Assembly (NCBI GenBank): GCA_963788305.1
Contig: CAWBGK010000003.1
Coordinates: 1 to 64,000 of the forward strand
Length of the DNA stretch: 64,000 nt
Source: UTCFX2 sp963788305
GTDB lineage: Bacteria; Chloroflexota; Anaerolineae; Anaerolineales; UBA4823
Reading direction: 5' to 3'
Numbering within the stretch: position 1 is the stretch's first letter; each line of letters begins with the position of its first letter. Below the pieces are notes generated by a model that did not search any database, was not told the DNA's origin, and was given only the letters and a program-made list of their open reading frames with translations. The translations under genes and the position numbers were made by a program. Shown here one piece after another: positions 48,296 through 57,098 of the stretch.

Positions 48296-49377
48296 TCTGG
48301 GAACCTCCTGTGGATGATCGAGTCGACAGCCAGAACCGATAAAACAATGATTGCCTGGATTGCGTTTGCCAGATCGACAGGCAGCTTGTTAACCACGTGC
48401 ATCGATTGCGCGCCGATGGTCAGGGCAGCAAAAAAGATCGATGCCAGCACAACCCCAAATGGGTTCATACGTCCCAGCAGCGCGACAAGCACACCGCTGA
48501 AACCATATCCCACAGAAATGTCACCTTTCAGCCGGGTGTAATAAGTCGCGACCTGCAGGATGCCTGCTAATCCAGCCAGCGCACTGGAGAACACCATTGC
48601 GAACATGATGATGCGCTCTACCCTGGCACCAGCGTAGCGCGCGACCGAGGGGCGCGAACCCACTGCTCTCAGCTTAAAACCCAGGGGAGTTGACCAGATC
48701 AGCGCATAGACGATCGGTGCGATCAGGAAAGCGATCAACACACCCATATGGATGCGCGTTCCAAAAAACGTGGGGAGGGCGGCTATCGCCGGAAACTTGG
48801 CGCTTTCTGGCAGAAAGCTCTCAGGATCCTGCATCGGACCCCGCGTCAGGTACTGCATCAGAAGGACGGCGATGTAGTTAAACATCAGAGTCGTGATGAT
48901 CTCATTGATCCCGTTCTTTATCTTAAAAATCGCGGGGATCATTCCCCACAATGCCCCGCCAAGCATGCCTGCCAAAATCATAACCAGCAGCAGGAGTGGC
49001 TTCGACAGGTAGCTCGAAAGAAACAGCGCCGCTGCCCCACCAAAGAGCGCTCCCATATAATATTGACCTTCAGCACCGATATTCCAGACCCGGGCGCGAA
49101 ACGCTACCGTCAGCCCTAATCCAATGATCATGATCGGGGCAGCCTGAAGCAGCGTCTCGGTGATCTGCCGCACTCCGCCGAAAGCGCCTTGAAACAGGGC
49201 TTTATAAGACATGATTGGATCAGCGCCGGCAATGATGATCAAGACAGCTCCGATCAACAGCCCAATGATCACCCCGAGAATCGGTCCAGCCAGGGTGGCA
49301 GCAACTGGCTGCCAATGGATATGCTTTTTTTGATTAATTTCGGCTTTGGAGCCATCGTTTCCTAGGTCTCGCAGCAT
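48280..49377 (-). CDS. BMP-type ABC transporter permease A (copy 2)
   Basis: An intact 365-residue permease, equivalent to the one at 25951-27084. After a charged N-terminus (KAEINQKKHIHWQPVAATLA) it has multiple spans, the segment AFRARVWNIGAEGQYYMGAL, FKIKNGINEIITTLMFNYIA and KLRAVGSRPSVARYAGARVE. It overlaps the ATPase gene upstream by 16 bp, which indicates translational coupling within the importer operon. Confidence 0.9.
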   Translation of the reverse strand: MLRDLGNDGSKAEINQKKHIHWQPVAATLAGPILGVIIGLLIGAVLIIIAGADPIMSYKALFQGAFGGVRQITETLLQAAPIMIIGLGLTVAFRARVWNIGAEGQYYMGALFGGAAALFLSSYLSKPLLLLVMILAGMLGGALWGMIPAIFKIKNGINEIITTLMFNYIAVLLMQYLTRGPMQDPESFLPESAKFPAIAALPTFFGTRIHMGVLIAFLIAPIVYALIWSTPLGFKLRAVGSRPSVARYAGARVERIIMFAMVFSSALAGLAGILQVATYYTRLKGDISVGYGFSGVLVALLGRMNPFGVVLASIFFAALTIGAQSMHVVNKLPVDLANAIQAIIVLSVLAVDSIIHRRFPEWTGA

Positions 49378-50907
49378 TCGATCTGCTCCTTCACCCCAGC
49401 CATTAACAACCCGACCTCATTGGTTGTTGCGACAGCGGCATCTAAAATTCCCATGATTTTCCCGCCATACATCACAGCAATTCGATCGCTGAGCGAGAAT
49501 ATTTCATAGAGTTCCGACGAAATCAGCAAAATCGCCAATCCAGCGTCGCGAAAACCAACCAATCTGCGGTGGACATATTCAATCGCACTCACGTCCAGGC
49601 CGCGGGTCGGTTGGGCGGCAATGAGCACCTTGGGCTGGCGGGCCAGCTCGCGCGCCAGGATCATTTTCTGGGCATTCCCGCCGGAAAGTTTTCCCGCCGG
49701 AGTATTTACTGACGGAGTTCGAACGTCAAATTCTTCCGCCAGACGCTGCGCTTCATCTCGCACGGTATTCCAACGGATCGTGCCTCGTCGTGTGAAAGGC
49801 TTTCTGCCGATGCGCTGCAGTACCATATTCTCAGCCACCGTAAAATCTGTCAGCATGGCCATTCGGTAGCGGTCCGAGGGGATATGCGCCAATCCCAGGC
49901 TGCCTATTTTTTCGGGGTACTGGTTGGTAATATCGTTGCCACACAGGCGCACATGCCCACCTGTGGCATGTCGAAGCCCGGCAATGACCTCTTCCAGTTC
50001 GGTCTGACCGTTACCAGCAACGCCTGCGATTCCCAGGATTTCGCCGCTGCGAACCTGAAAACTGACATTGCACAATGCCTGCAGGCTCATATCATTGCAG
50101 GCACACAGATCCTCAATCTCAAGTCGCACTTCGGCCGGTTGGGCGGGTTCCTTGTTAACCCTCAGCAGGACTTCGCGTCCAACCATCATCGTGGCAAGCG
50201 CTTCTTTAGTTGTACCTTTTGCAGCTACGGTGTCAATCACTTTTCCATCACGCAGCACCGTGATGCGATCGCTGATAGACAGCACTTCACCGAGTTTGTG
50301 CGAGATGAATACAACCGATTTTCCCTCTTGCGTTAGCCGGCGAAGAATATCCAGTAATTGATCGGCTTCCTGCGGGGTCAAGACTGCGGTGGGCTCGTCT
50401 AGGATCAGGATTTCCCGCGCCGCGATAGAGCGCCTTTAAAATCTCGACCCGCTGCTGCTCGCCGACCGATAGAGTCCAGATCTCCGCATCCGGGTGGATT
50501 TGCAGTCCATATCGTTCAGAAAGCTGAATCAACCGGTCTTTTATCGTCGCTGGATCATCGATGCGCGGCTCGCGCTGCGACGGCATCCCCAGGGTGATGT
50601 TTTCCGCCACAGTAAAACGCTGGACGAGCATGAAGTGCTGGTGGACCATCCCCAGACCATGGTGAATCGCATCGCGCGCTGATTTAAAATGCACATGCTT
50701 GCCGTTCAGGATGATTTCACCTTCGTCCGGCTCTTCCAGCCCATAAAGGACGTTCATCAACGTGGTTTTTCCAGCGCCGTTTTCACCAAGCAGCGTATGA
50801 ATCTCACCCTTGATCAGCTCAAAATCCACACCAGCGTTAGCAACGATGCCTGGAAACCGCTTCCAAATACCGCGCATTTGAACGGTTATTACAGATGGAT
50901 TGGACAC
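49362..50907 (-). CDS. BMP-type ABC transporter ATPase, two nucleotide-binding domains (copy 2), one frameshift
   Basis: A double ATPase of about 515 residues. The GTG at 50907 is preceded by AGAAGG and is preferred over an upstream TTG. Domain 1: Walker A GENGAGKTTLMNVLYGLEE, signature LSVGEQQRVEILKALYRG; a frame change near 50430 then leads to the Walker B region and TPQEADQLLDILRRLTQEGK. Domain 2: degenerate Walker A GVAGNGQTELEEVIAG, signature KLSGGNAQKMILARELARQP and VLIAAQPTRGLDVSAIEYVH. It follows the binding-protein gene across a strong hairpin, as in copy 1. Confidence 0.9.
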
Positions 50908-50938
50908 AATAAGTCGCCTTCTTTCCAAACCATTAACC

Positions 50939-50973
50939 CAATGTGGTTTCCTGGTGAACGGGAAACCACATTG
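50939..50973 (-). terminator. Intercistronic hairpin in importer operon 2
   Basis: CAATGTGGTTTCC and GGAAACCACATTG form a perfect 13-bp stem with a 9-base loop between the binding-protein gene and the ATPase gene. No strong U-tract follows on the minus strand (GGTTAATGGTTTGG), so it is more likely a stabilising or processing stem than a full terminator. Its place matches the hairpin of operon 1, although the sequences are unrelated. Confidence 0.65.
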
Positions 50974-50989
50974 AGTAAGGACAAAAAGA

Positions 50990-52030
50990 TTATTCGGGTA
51001 CGAACGGTACTTCGAGTGCGCCAGACTTGATATCTTCCATGGCTTTCTCGGCCGCAGCCAGGGCTTCCGCCGGAATCTTATCCTGCAGAGCCGGATTGAT
51101 CGTGTAAAGCATCGCGCCTTCTTTCACACCGAAAACATACCACGGGTTGTCAAAGGTGCCTGCTTTGGTGTCGTCAAGCATTTTTTGGAGGAGCGGCTCC
51201 ATATTCCAGATGACATTGGTCAGCACAACGGTCGGTCCATTTTCGGTCATGTCACCAACATATCCAGTCGCGTAGAGCCCGCGCTCTTCAGCCGCTTTGA
51301 TCGATCCCAGAGCGGGACCTTCTCCGCAGGCGATGAAGTAATCGGCGCCAGCGTCGGCAAGCGCCAGGGAAGCAGCTTTGGCCTTGGCAACGTCAATCCA
51401 ATCGCCAACTGCAGAAACAAGCACCTCGGCGTTCGGGTTGACCGTCTTGGCGCCAGCCAGCAGCGCTTCGCCCATCGCATGGCAAACGGGGATATCAAAG
51501 CCGTATAATGCGCCGATTTTGCCCGTCTTGGACATGTGTGCTGCGATGATACCGAGCGGGTACATTGCCTGGTAGAACGGCTGATCATAGTCAGCGACGT
51601 TCTTGGCAGTCTTCTGGATGCCGCCAGCCCAGGCATAGTTGACGTCCGGGGTTTCCTCAGCTACCACAAACGTCCCGTCGCCAAAACCAAACGAGTGGGC
51701 GACGATCATCTTGAAGCCTTGTGAGGCATATTCGCGCATCACGCGCTGCTCATCACCTTCCGCGATGCTCTCGGAATAAGCTACTTTGTAGCCCTTCTTT
51801 TCCAGCGCCATGACGGCGTTGTATCCTGCCTCATTCCAGGAGTTGTCTTCACGCGGTCCGGTCAGCAAAATCGCGATCAATTCCTGCGGTTCGGCTGGTG
51901 CAGGGGGTTGGGTAGGCTCAACAACAACAGGCGCCTCGGTCGGCGCAGGTGTCGCGGCGGGCTGGCAGGCGCTGAACAGGATCATCAGGGCTGCCAACAA
52001 AAAGAATAAAGTGGTTTTTGTCGATTTCAT
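50990..52030 (-). CDS. BMP-family substrate-binding lipoprotein (copy 2)
   Basis: An intact 346-residue binding lipoprotein. The signal peptide MKSTKTTLFFLLAALMILF ends in the lipobox FSAC, followed by a Pro/Ala/Thr-Glu linker. The mature domain shows LIAILLTGPREDNSWNEAGY, EGDEQRVMREYASQGFKMIV, YPLGIIAAHMSKTGKIGALY and DYFIACGEGPALGSIKAAEE. The family binds nucleosides or related molecules through two alpha/beta lobes. It starts the second importer operon and follows the GntR-type regulator gene by about 120 bp. Confidence 0.9.
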   Translation of the reverse strand: MKSTKTTLFFLLAALMILFSACQPAATPAPTEAPVVVEPTQPPAPAEPQELIAILLTGPREDNSWNEAGYNAVMALEKKGYKVAYSESIAEGDEQRVMREYASQGFKMIVAHSFGFGDGTFVVAEETPDVNYAWAGGIQKTAKNVADYDQPFYQAMYPLGIIAAHMSKTGKIGALYGFDIPVCHAMGEALLAGAKTVNPNAEVLVSAVGDWIDVAKAKAASLALADAGADYFIACGEGPALGSIKAAEERGLYATGYVGDMTENGPTVVLTNVIWNMEPLLQKMLDDTKAGTFDNPWYVFGVKEGAMLYTINPALQDKIPAEALAAAEKAMEDIKSGALEVPFVPE

Positions 52031-52060
52031 GTCCTTTTCCTTCTATTTATCTGGTCGTAT

Positions 52061-52089
52061 CTTGTTCAAACAGAATGTTTTGGTACAAG
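52061..52089. promoter_or_regulatory. Imperfect inverted repeat upstream of importer operon 2 (possible GntR operator)
   Basis: CTTGTTCAAAC (52061-52071) faces TTTGGTACAAG (52079-52089). Arms match over CTTGT...AAA with one to two mismatches. It lies about 35-60 bases before the binding-protein ATG and close to the GntR/UTRA gene, whose family often recognises short palindromes with GT...AC cores. The link is inference. Confidence 0.32.
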
Positions 52090-52153
52090 CTGAAACGAGC
52101 TTAGTGAGGTTTTTTCTCTCGGATCGAATTCCTCCTTTCAATTAACAAGGTCG

Positions 52154-52889
52154 CTAATCGAATGACCTGGCAACCTTTAATTGCAAGACTGCACTGTTAA
52201 AGTAATTTCGTGCGGCAACCAGAGGCTGCTCTTTGTCCCCGTAAAATACCTCTTGCAGACAGACGATGGATTGCTGATTGACTAACTGGAGTTCGCGCGC
52301 GATCTCTTCTGTGACGTTTTCTGCGCACAGGTTTGAAATGCCATAGGCAAATTCCTGTCCGCACAGCCTTTTGAAGAACTTAGGAAGCGGCTCTTCTATA
52401 TCGCTTCCTTGCAGAGGCTGGCACAGGATTGTTTGAGGGATTACATTTATTGAGTAAATCGCCGGCAAGCTGTCTGCCAGGAATAGCCTCTTTAATACCA
52501 TCACCAGGCTGCCAGGAGACATCTGAAGCGTCTGGCACTCTTCGTCTGAGCCATCGCGGGTATCGATGCTTAATGCTCGGATGGTGGGAATATGCCCGTT
52601 TGCTGTAATCATGGTGGTGAATTCGGCGATAGCACCAAAATGGATGGTTGTGTCCAGCACTTTTCGATTGATGTAAGTGCCGTCACCCTGGCGGCGGACG
52701 ATCAACCTTTCGGCTGCCAGCGTTGAGAGCGCCGTCCGGACAGTTGCCCGGCTGACCTCCAGCTCGGTCTGCCAGCTCGGTTTCGGACGGGATGCGGTTT
52801 TCCTCGCCGTAGAATCCATTGACGATCCGCTGCCTCATCAGCACCAGAACTTGATCCGCGATGGTTTGAGGTCGTTGTATCGCCGCCAT
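52154..52889 (-). CDS. GntR-family (HutC/UTRA) transcriptional regulator, one frameshift
   Basis: A DNA-binding regulator of about 245 residues. The N-terminal winged helix reads QTIADQVLVLMRQRIVNGFY, then IPSETELADR; a frame change near 52790 leads to LEVSRATVRTALSTLAAERL and RRQGDGTYIN, completing the GntR helix-turn-helix and wing. The C-terminal half (from about residue 85) has the UTRA effector-binding layout, with LQMSPGSLVMVLKRLFLADS, PAIYSINVIP and a C-terminal GDKEQPLVAARNYFNS. It lies directly before importer operon 2 and after a CobW/UroD pair, so it is the natural local regulator; the effector may be the imported compound. Confidence 0.85.
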
Positions 52890-52951
52890 TTTATTCACCC
52901 GCAGTCATTATCAATGGATCCATTGGATAAGATTGATCCCTTAGAACAAAT

Positions 52952-54032
52952 TCATTCCATCCGGTATGTGGGATTGGGAAAACCAGGGTGAAAATACTCA
53001 AGGTCGCTTTCCCTCCACTGTCCTCCGCCTGCATCTGCGGTTTTTTGGACAGCGCTCCGAATAATTTCATGCAACCGCTGAGCAGCTATTTCTACCCGCG
53101 CATTCATAGAGACCTTCAGACTGGTTCCATGTAGTGGTGGGATTTGCGACTGCCAATCGGGCTGCTCGAGGCTCGTAAAGCTGACCTTCACTTCGCTAAC
53201 ATCAGCATATAGCAGGAATTTCAAGTGGCCGATCGCGGCTTTTTCGGTCTGCAAGCCATTGAGAATCATAGAGATCAGCAGGATCGCCAGATCGCGGACG
53301 TTTACCCGCAGGGCTTCGATATTGACCTCTTCGTCCAGCCAGGCCAGCTGGGCTTCTCCGTCTCCGTAGCGCTGATAATCCATATCCAGCGATTTCCACG
53401 AGCGCTCCAGATTTTCGGTTTCTATCTGCCTGACCCAGAAGTCTGACATCTTCTGCAGTGTGCGAATTGCTCATCAGGATCGTCTTATCGGGATAGCTGT
53501 CACGCGCCAGGTTTGCCAGCTCCTCGGCCTCGATGTCATCCAGAAGGTCTATCTTATTGATGACCAATAGGGGTGCCTCTTCGATTTGTTTGTCGAAGAT
53601 ATAGACGACATTTTCGCTGAAGGGCAGCTCTTCACCCCGTAGCCGCATTTGAAGCAATCGCCCGTCGGTGAAGGCTGAAAGACTGGTCGCAGACGCCACC
53701 TCGCGCAGCTCAATCAAGGGTTTGACCACAGTAGCGACCAGGTCACCGCACGAGCCAACCAACTCGGCAAAAACGACATCCGGATGGATGTCGTTTTGAA
53801 GTTGTTCCAATCGTTCGTCCAGGTCATCGTAATTACAACAAAAACATCCACCGGTCACTTCAACTGCCGGGATTCCGCTCAGCTGGACAAATGCTGTATC
53901 AATCAGGTATTTCCCCTGATCGTTTGTCACCACGCCAACCAGTTTCCCCTGCGCCATAAGCTGCTTAGCAGCAGCGATGATCGCCGTTGTCTTTCCACTG
54001 CCGAGGAAACCGCCAACCAGGTGGATGCGCAT
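52952..54032 (-). CDS. CobW/COG0523-family GTPase (metallochaperone-like), one frameshift
   Basis: A G3E-family GTPase of about 360 residues that may deliver zinc, cobalt or another metal to a client. The P-loop is GGFLGSGKTTAIIAAAKQ, the metal motif is VTGGCFCCNYDDL (CxCC), the switch region includes PDVVFAELVGSCGDL and the guanine-specifying motif is VINKIDLLDD. A frame change near 53450 separates the GTPase domain from the C-terminal domain, which begins around MSDFWVRQIETENLERSW. Its ATG lies five bases after the stop of the UroD/thioredoxin gene, so the two are coupled; that enzyme, or the corrinoid system, is the likely client. Confidence 0.83.
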
Positions 54033-54037
54033 CTCGT

Positions 54038-55402
54038 TTAGAGTGCTTTTTTAATCTCACTTACCAGCTCCTGACGATCCGGGATCAATGAGGAGTATTT
54101 CAGCTCTCCATTGATATAGACGGAAGGCAGGTTGGCAACACCCATTTTGACCACCCGGGCGACGTTTTCGGGGAGTGTGAATTTGTATTCGACCACATCT
54201 ACTTTCTCTCCAAAATCAGCCGCCGCCTCGACCACTGATCGGAGCATGTAGGTGCAAGCTGCGCAGGAAGCCGAGTCAAGGGTGAATACCTCAATCAGCG
54301 GCTTTTCCAGGTGGGCGTAATCAGGGATAACAACCGAATCCAGATCAAGCTGCGGTGCAGAATAGTTCTGTAGCATCAGGCGAGTCTCTTCCGTGTTCCG
54401 CACGGCCTGCAGGCAGCCCACCGTGTTCTCGATCGGGGTATCGTAGGGCATATCGCACCCGGGAGCCAGGATCAGGTTGTGATGATCCACGGAATCGAGG
54501 AAATCAACCACGAACTTCATGTTGTCCTGCTGGTTGCCCAACAGCATCTTGGTGGTCAGTGGGATATTCCCGCCCAGGGTTATGTTGTAGCGGTCAGTGA
54601 TCGCTTTGGTGGTGACCATGTTGAGGTTCTCGTCGACGGCGATCGAATCCGGTCCGGTCTTGCACATGTCTTCGATGTTCTTGGTCGCGTCGCCGCAGAC
54701 AAAAAAAGACGAGAATACGTCGCGCTTGCGGATTTCATCGAAGAGGTATTTGAACGGCTCGTACATGTAGGTGACAAACTGCTTTGGAGAGATCTGTGAG
54801 ACGAGCGGATCCACGATCGCAATCACGTCCATCCCAGCCTCGATATAAATCTCAGCCATCCGCAGGTCGACATCGCGGATGTAATCCATCAGTTTGTGGA
54901 AGTGCTCCGGACGGCGGACCATGTCCATGAAGATTTCGGTGCCGCGCAGGTGCGATGCCAATGTCAGCGGGCCGGTAACCAGACCGTAGAGCGCGGTCTT
55001 GTGCCCGACGGCAGCCTTCAGGTCTTTCATCACCTGCAGGATCATCGGGAGGCGGCCGTCAGTCTTCTCTGGCAAACGGGTGGGGATTTCCATCTTGCCG
55101 GCTAGGGGATAGGAACCGATCAGCGGTGGGCCGTTTCCAGCCCAGATCAGCTCGCACCCCAGGATCTCGGCTTCGATTTGAAGATCAAACACCACCGGCT
55201 GCCCATCAGGGTCGTAGACTTCGTTGACTGCCAGAAGCGACTCAAGCAGCTTCTTACCATCCGTAAGAATCTCCTCAGCGCCATACCCTTTAAGCTTGCC
55301 GGCGTGGACTCCGGCGTAGGGAACCCAGGGAACAGCCGAAACTTGTTCATGCCTCAGGGCTTGAAACAACAATTCCTTGCCAGACTTAGGTGCACTACTC
55401 AT
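54038..55402 (-). CDS. UroD/MtbA-family methyltransferase fused to a C-terminal thioredoxin-like domain
   Basis: An intact 454-residue fusion. Residues about 1-345 form a uroporphyrinogen-decarboxylase-fold domain like MtaA/MtbA/CmuA methylcorrinoid methyltransferases (AVPWVPYAGVHAGKL, LYGLVTGPLTLASHLRG, HNLILAPGCDMPYDTPIENT). Residues about 365-454 are a thioredoxin-like domain with Cys380 and Cys383 in SASCAACTYM and a cis-Pro-type segment ANLPSVYINGEL. In MtaA/MtbA zinc is held by HxC and a distant Cys; here the pair reads FFVCGD, so the His is replaced by Phe while the distant Cys (PGCDMP) remains. CAGGAG precedes the ATG. It probably passes methyl from the corrinoid protein to an acceptor, but the acceptor is open. 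Confidence 0.82.
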   Translation of the reverse strand: MSSAPKSGKELLFQALRHEQVSAVPWVPYAGVHAGKLKGYGAEEILTDGKKLLESLLAVNEVYDPDGQPVVFDLQIEAEILGCELIWAGNGPPLIGSYPLAGKMEIPTRLPEKTDGRLPMILQVMKDLKAAVGHKTALYGLVTGPLTLASHLRGTEIFMDMVRRPEHFHKLMDYIRDVDLRMAEIYIEAGMDVIAIVDPLVSQISPKQFVTYMYEPFKYLFDEIRKRDVFSSFFVCGDATKNIEDMCKTGPDSIAVDENLNMVTTKAITDRYNITLGGNIPLTTKMLLGNQQDNMKFVVDFLDSVDHHNLILAPGCDMPYDTPIENTVGCLQAVRNTEETRLMLQNYSAPQLDLDSVVIPDYAHLEKPLIEVFTLDSASCAACTYMLRSVVEAAADFGEKVDVVEYKFTLPENVARVVKMGVANLPSVYINGELKYSSLIPDRQELVSEIKKAL

Positions 55403-55466
55403 GGATAAGCTCCTGCAGATATTCTATTGTTATAAACTGAACGGCGAGAATGTAATTGTATTAACA

Positions 55467-55485
55467 TCAGACGTTTATCGTCTGA
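55467..55485. promoter_or_regulatory. 7-bp inverted repeat upstream of the UroD-thioredoxin gene
   Basis: TCAGACG and CGTCTGA are exact reverse complements around TTTAT, 65-85 bases before the ATG at 55402. A TATAAC and TAGAAT lie between it and the gene on the minus strand. It could be an operator; no second identical copy was found. Confidence 0.35.
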
Positions 55486-55509
55486 GTATTATGGATTATA
55501 TGGGTATGC

Positions 55510-55543
55510 AGCCCGCCTGTCAATAATCACAGGCGGGCTTTTT
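55510..55543 (+). terminator. Strong plus-strand intrinsic terminator
   Basis: AGCCCGCCTGT and ACAGGCGGGCT form a perfect 11-bp GC-rich stem with an 8-base loop, followed on the plus strand by TTTTT. No plus-strand gene lies upstream, so on the minus strand it would act as a stem-loop after the third MtmB-like gene, while on the plus strand it would end antisense transcription. Confidence 0.7.
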
Positions 55544-55710
55544 GGTTGTTGAAAAATTTGAGGATAAATGTCACCTGACCATTATGACAATCGCCATGAC
55601 CTGTTTTGGATCATTGGCTTTCTCGAGGCTTTCGCGTTTGGTCGCAGCTTGGACAGTTGGATGGGATTCGAAGGCTCAGTTCCATCGCTGTCTGCAAATT
55701 CAACGCTGTC

Positions 55711-57098
55711 TTATGGACGGAGAGGCAGTCCCATCCCGCGCAGCTCGGTTTTCACCTGTTCGTAAGTTTCCAGCCATTTGGCGGTTGGTTTGACTGTCAC
55801 GACGTCGTATACCTGGTCGAAGGGTTGACCGATTGGGCGGGTATTCATCACCGGTTTGTACAGCTCTACCAGCTTTCGAACTATGCCGTCAGCTTCCTGG
55901 CGGCTCATACCCGCAGCAGCGCGCGCGCCACCTCGGCGGTAAAGCGCGCTTCCAAACCCGAGACATGCCCCAGGTTTGTCCCCGCAGCAGAGCGAGGTCC
56001 GATTAATCCGCACGCACCCGAAGCGACCGATGCAATCGAGATCGCAGCCACTTCGTAGAGCAGTGTTGGAGTACCAGGGCCCGAGACGGGTGTGATCACC
56101 ACATCGGTCAGCAGACGGCTGTTGCGCGCCAGGGACTGTTGAGCAAGGCTGATCGACTGCAAGATCTCCGGCGTAGTGTCGTTGTCCAGGAAGGGATGGG
56201 CTGGTGAAACAGAATGGGTGTTGGTCATATATAGCATCTGGAGCAGGATGCAGCCGCCGACGATCGCGAGAGCCATGCCGTCGCGCCCGCCGCAAGAGCC
56301 GCCGTAAATAGTGTTATAAAATGAATGAATGATCGATCCCGTTCGGATCAGATGGACAAGTTTGCTGAGCGCCATGTAGTCCGTCTTGAATTCCGAGATC
56401 ATCGCGATGTGGTGCCAATCGTTCTGGCTGGCGCCGCCGTAAGATGTTCCAGAAAGCTCACCCAGCTCTGAGACAGCATTCTCGATCACGCCCAGACCAA
56501 TCCCCGGTCGGCCTGCCCGCTTGGCTGCAGCCTTTGATAATTCGACCTCATGCCAACCTGCAAGCACTTCCCAGGGCGAGCGGCTGCGAATTTCACGCCC
56601 GTACACCCGTTCCATCGTGCAGTTAATCACGGCGTCCACCAGCGGCTCCTGGGCATAAGACTGTGTGATCGCAAGATAGAGCTCCTCCGGCAACGGGGTT
56701 CCGACGCCCCCACCCTTGATCGTCGGGAATGCAGGGTCTTCCACCCGGCGTTTCTTTTCGGTGTGTCGGTCGTTGCCGTCACCCAGGGTCACTTCGATTG
56801 GGGCGACCTCCAGCGCATCCAGGATCTCCGTCTGGCTGAATTGGATACGGCGGCTGGTGCTTACACAGAAGGCTCCAAGCTCCTCGACCAGCTCCAATCC
56901 GGCCTGGAAAAGCCGGTCTGCCAGGTCATTGTCGCTGGAGACAATCTCCTCGGCAGGGGATTTCATTTTTATCTGGTATTTTTTCAGAAGGCCGTTGACG
57001 GCTTCAGGCACGAGCTGCATATCCCAAAGGGTCTCTTCGACGATCGGTCCGTTTTCAACACGATCCAAAATATCCATCAGGCGGGTATAGTTTCTCAT
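55711..57098 (-). CDS. MtmB-family methyltransferase lacking pyrrolysine (copy 3, divergent), one frameshift
   Basis: A third, more distant MtmB-family protein of about 460 residues. The start at 57098 follows GGAGAAAAAACG. It shows LMDILDRVENGPIVEETLWD, DRLFQAGLELVEELGAFCVS, RIQFSQTEILDALEVAP, RSRSPWEVLAG and AGRPGIGLGVIENAVSELGE; Gly203 (56490-56492) stands at the pyrrolysine position. The middle block SFYNTIYGGSCGGRDGMALA and the C-terminal GQPFDQVYDVVTVKPTAKWL match the family. A frame change near 55915 follows EARFTAEVARA. The start codon overlaps the stop of the second corrinoid-protein gene (ATGA), so the two are a coupled enzyme pair. It is closer to classic MtmB in layout than copies 1 and 2. 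Confidence 0.84.

Noticed and set aside
33725..57098. Annotation of the three MtmB-like genes as MttB (trimethylamine) or as pyrrolysine enzymes
   Set aside because: The conserved blocks and the C-terminal GK/PYQQAYDV...PTEEW segment follow MtmB, not MttB, and no in-frame TAG exists at the pyrrolysine position in any copy.
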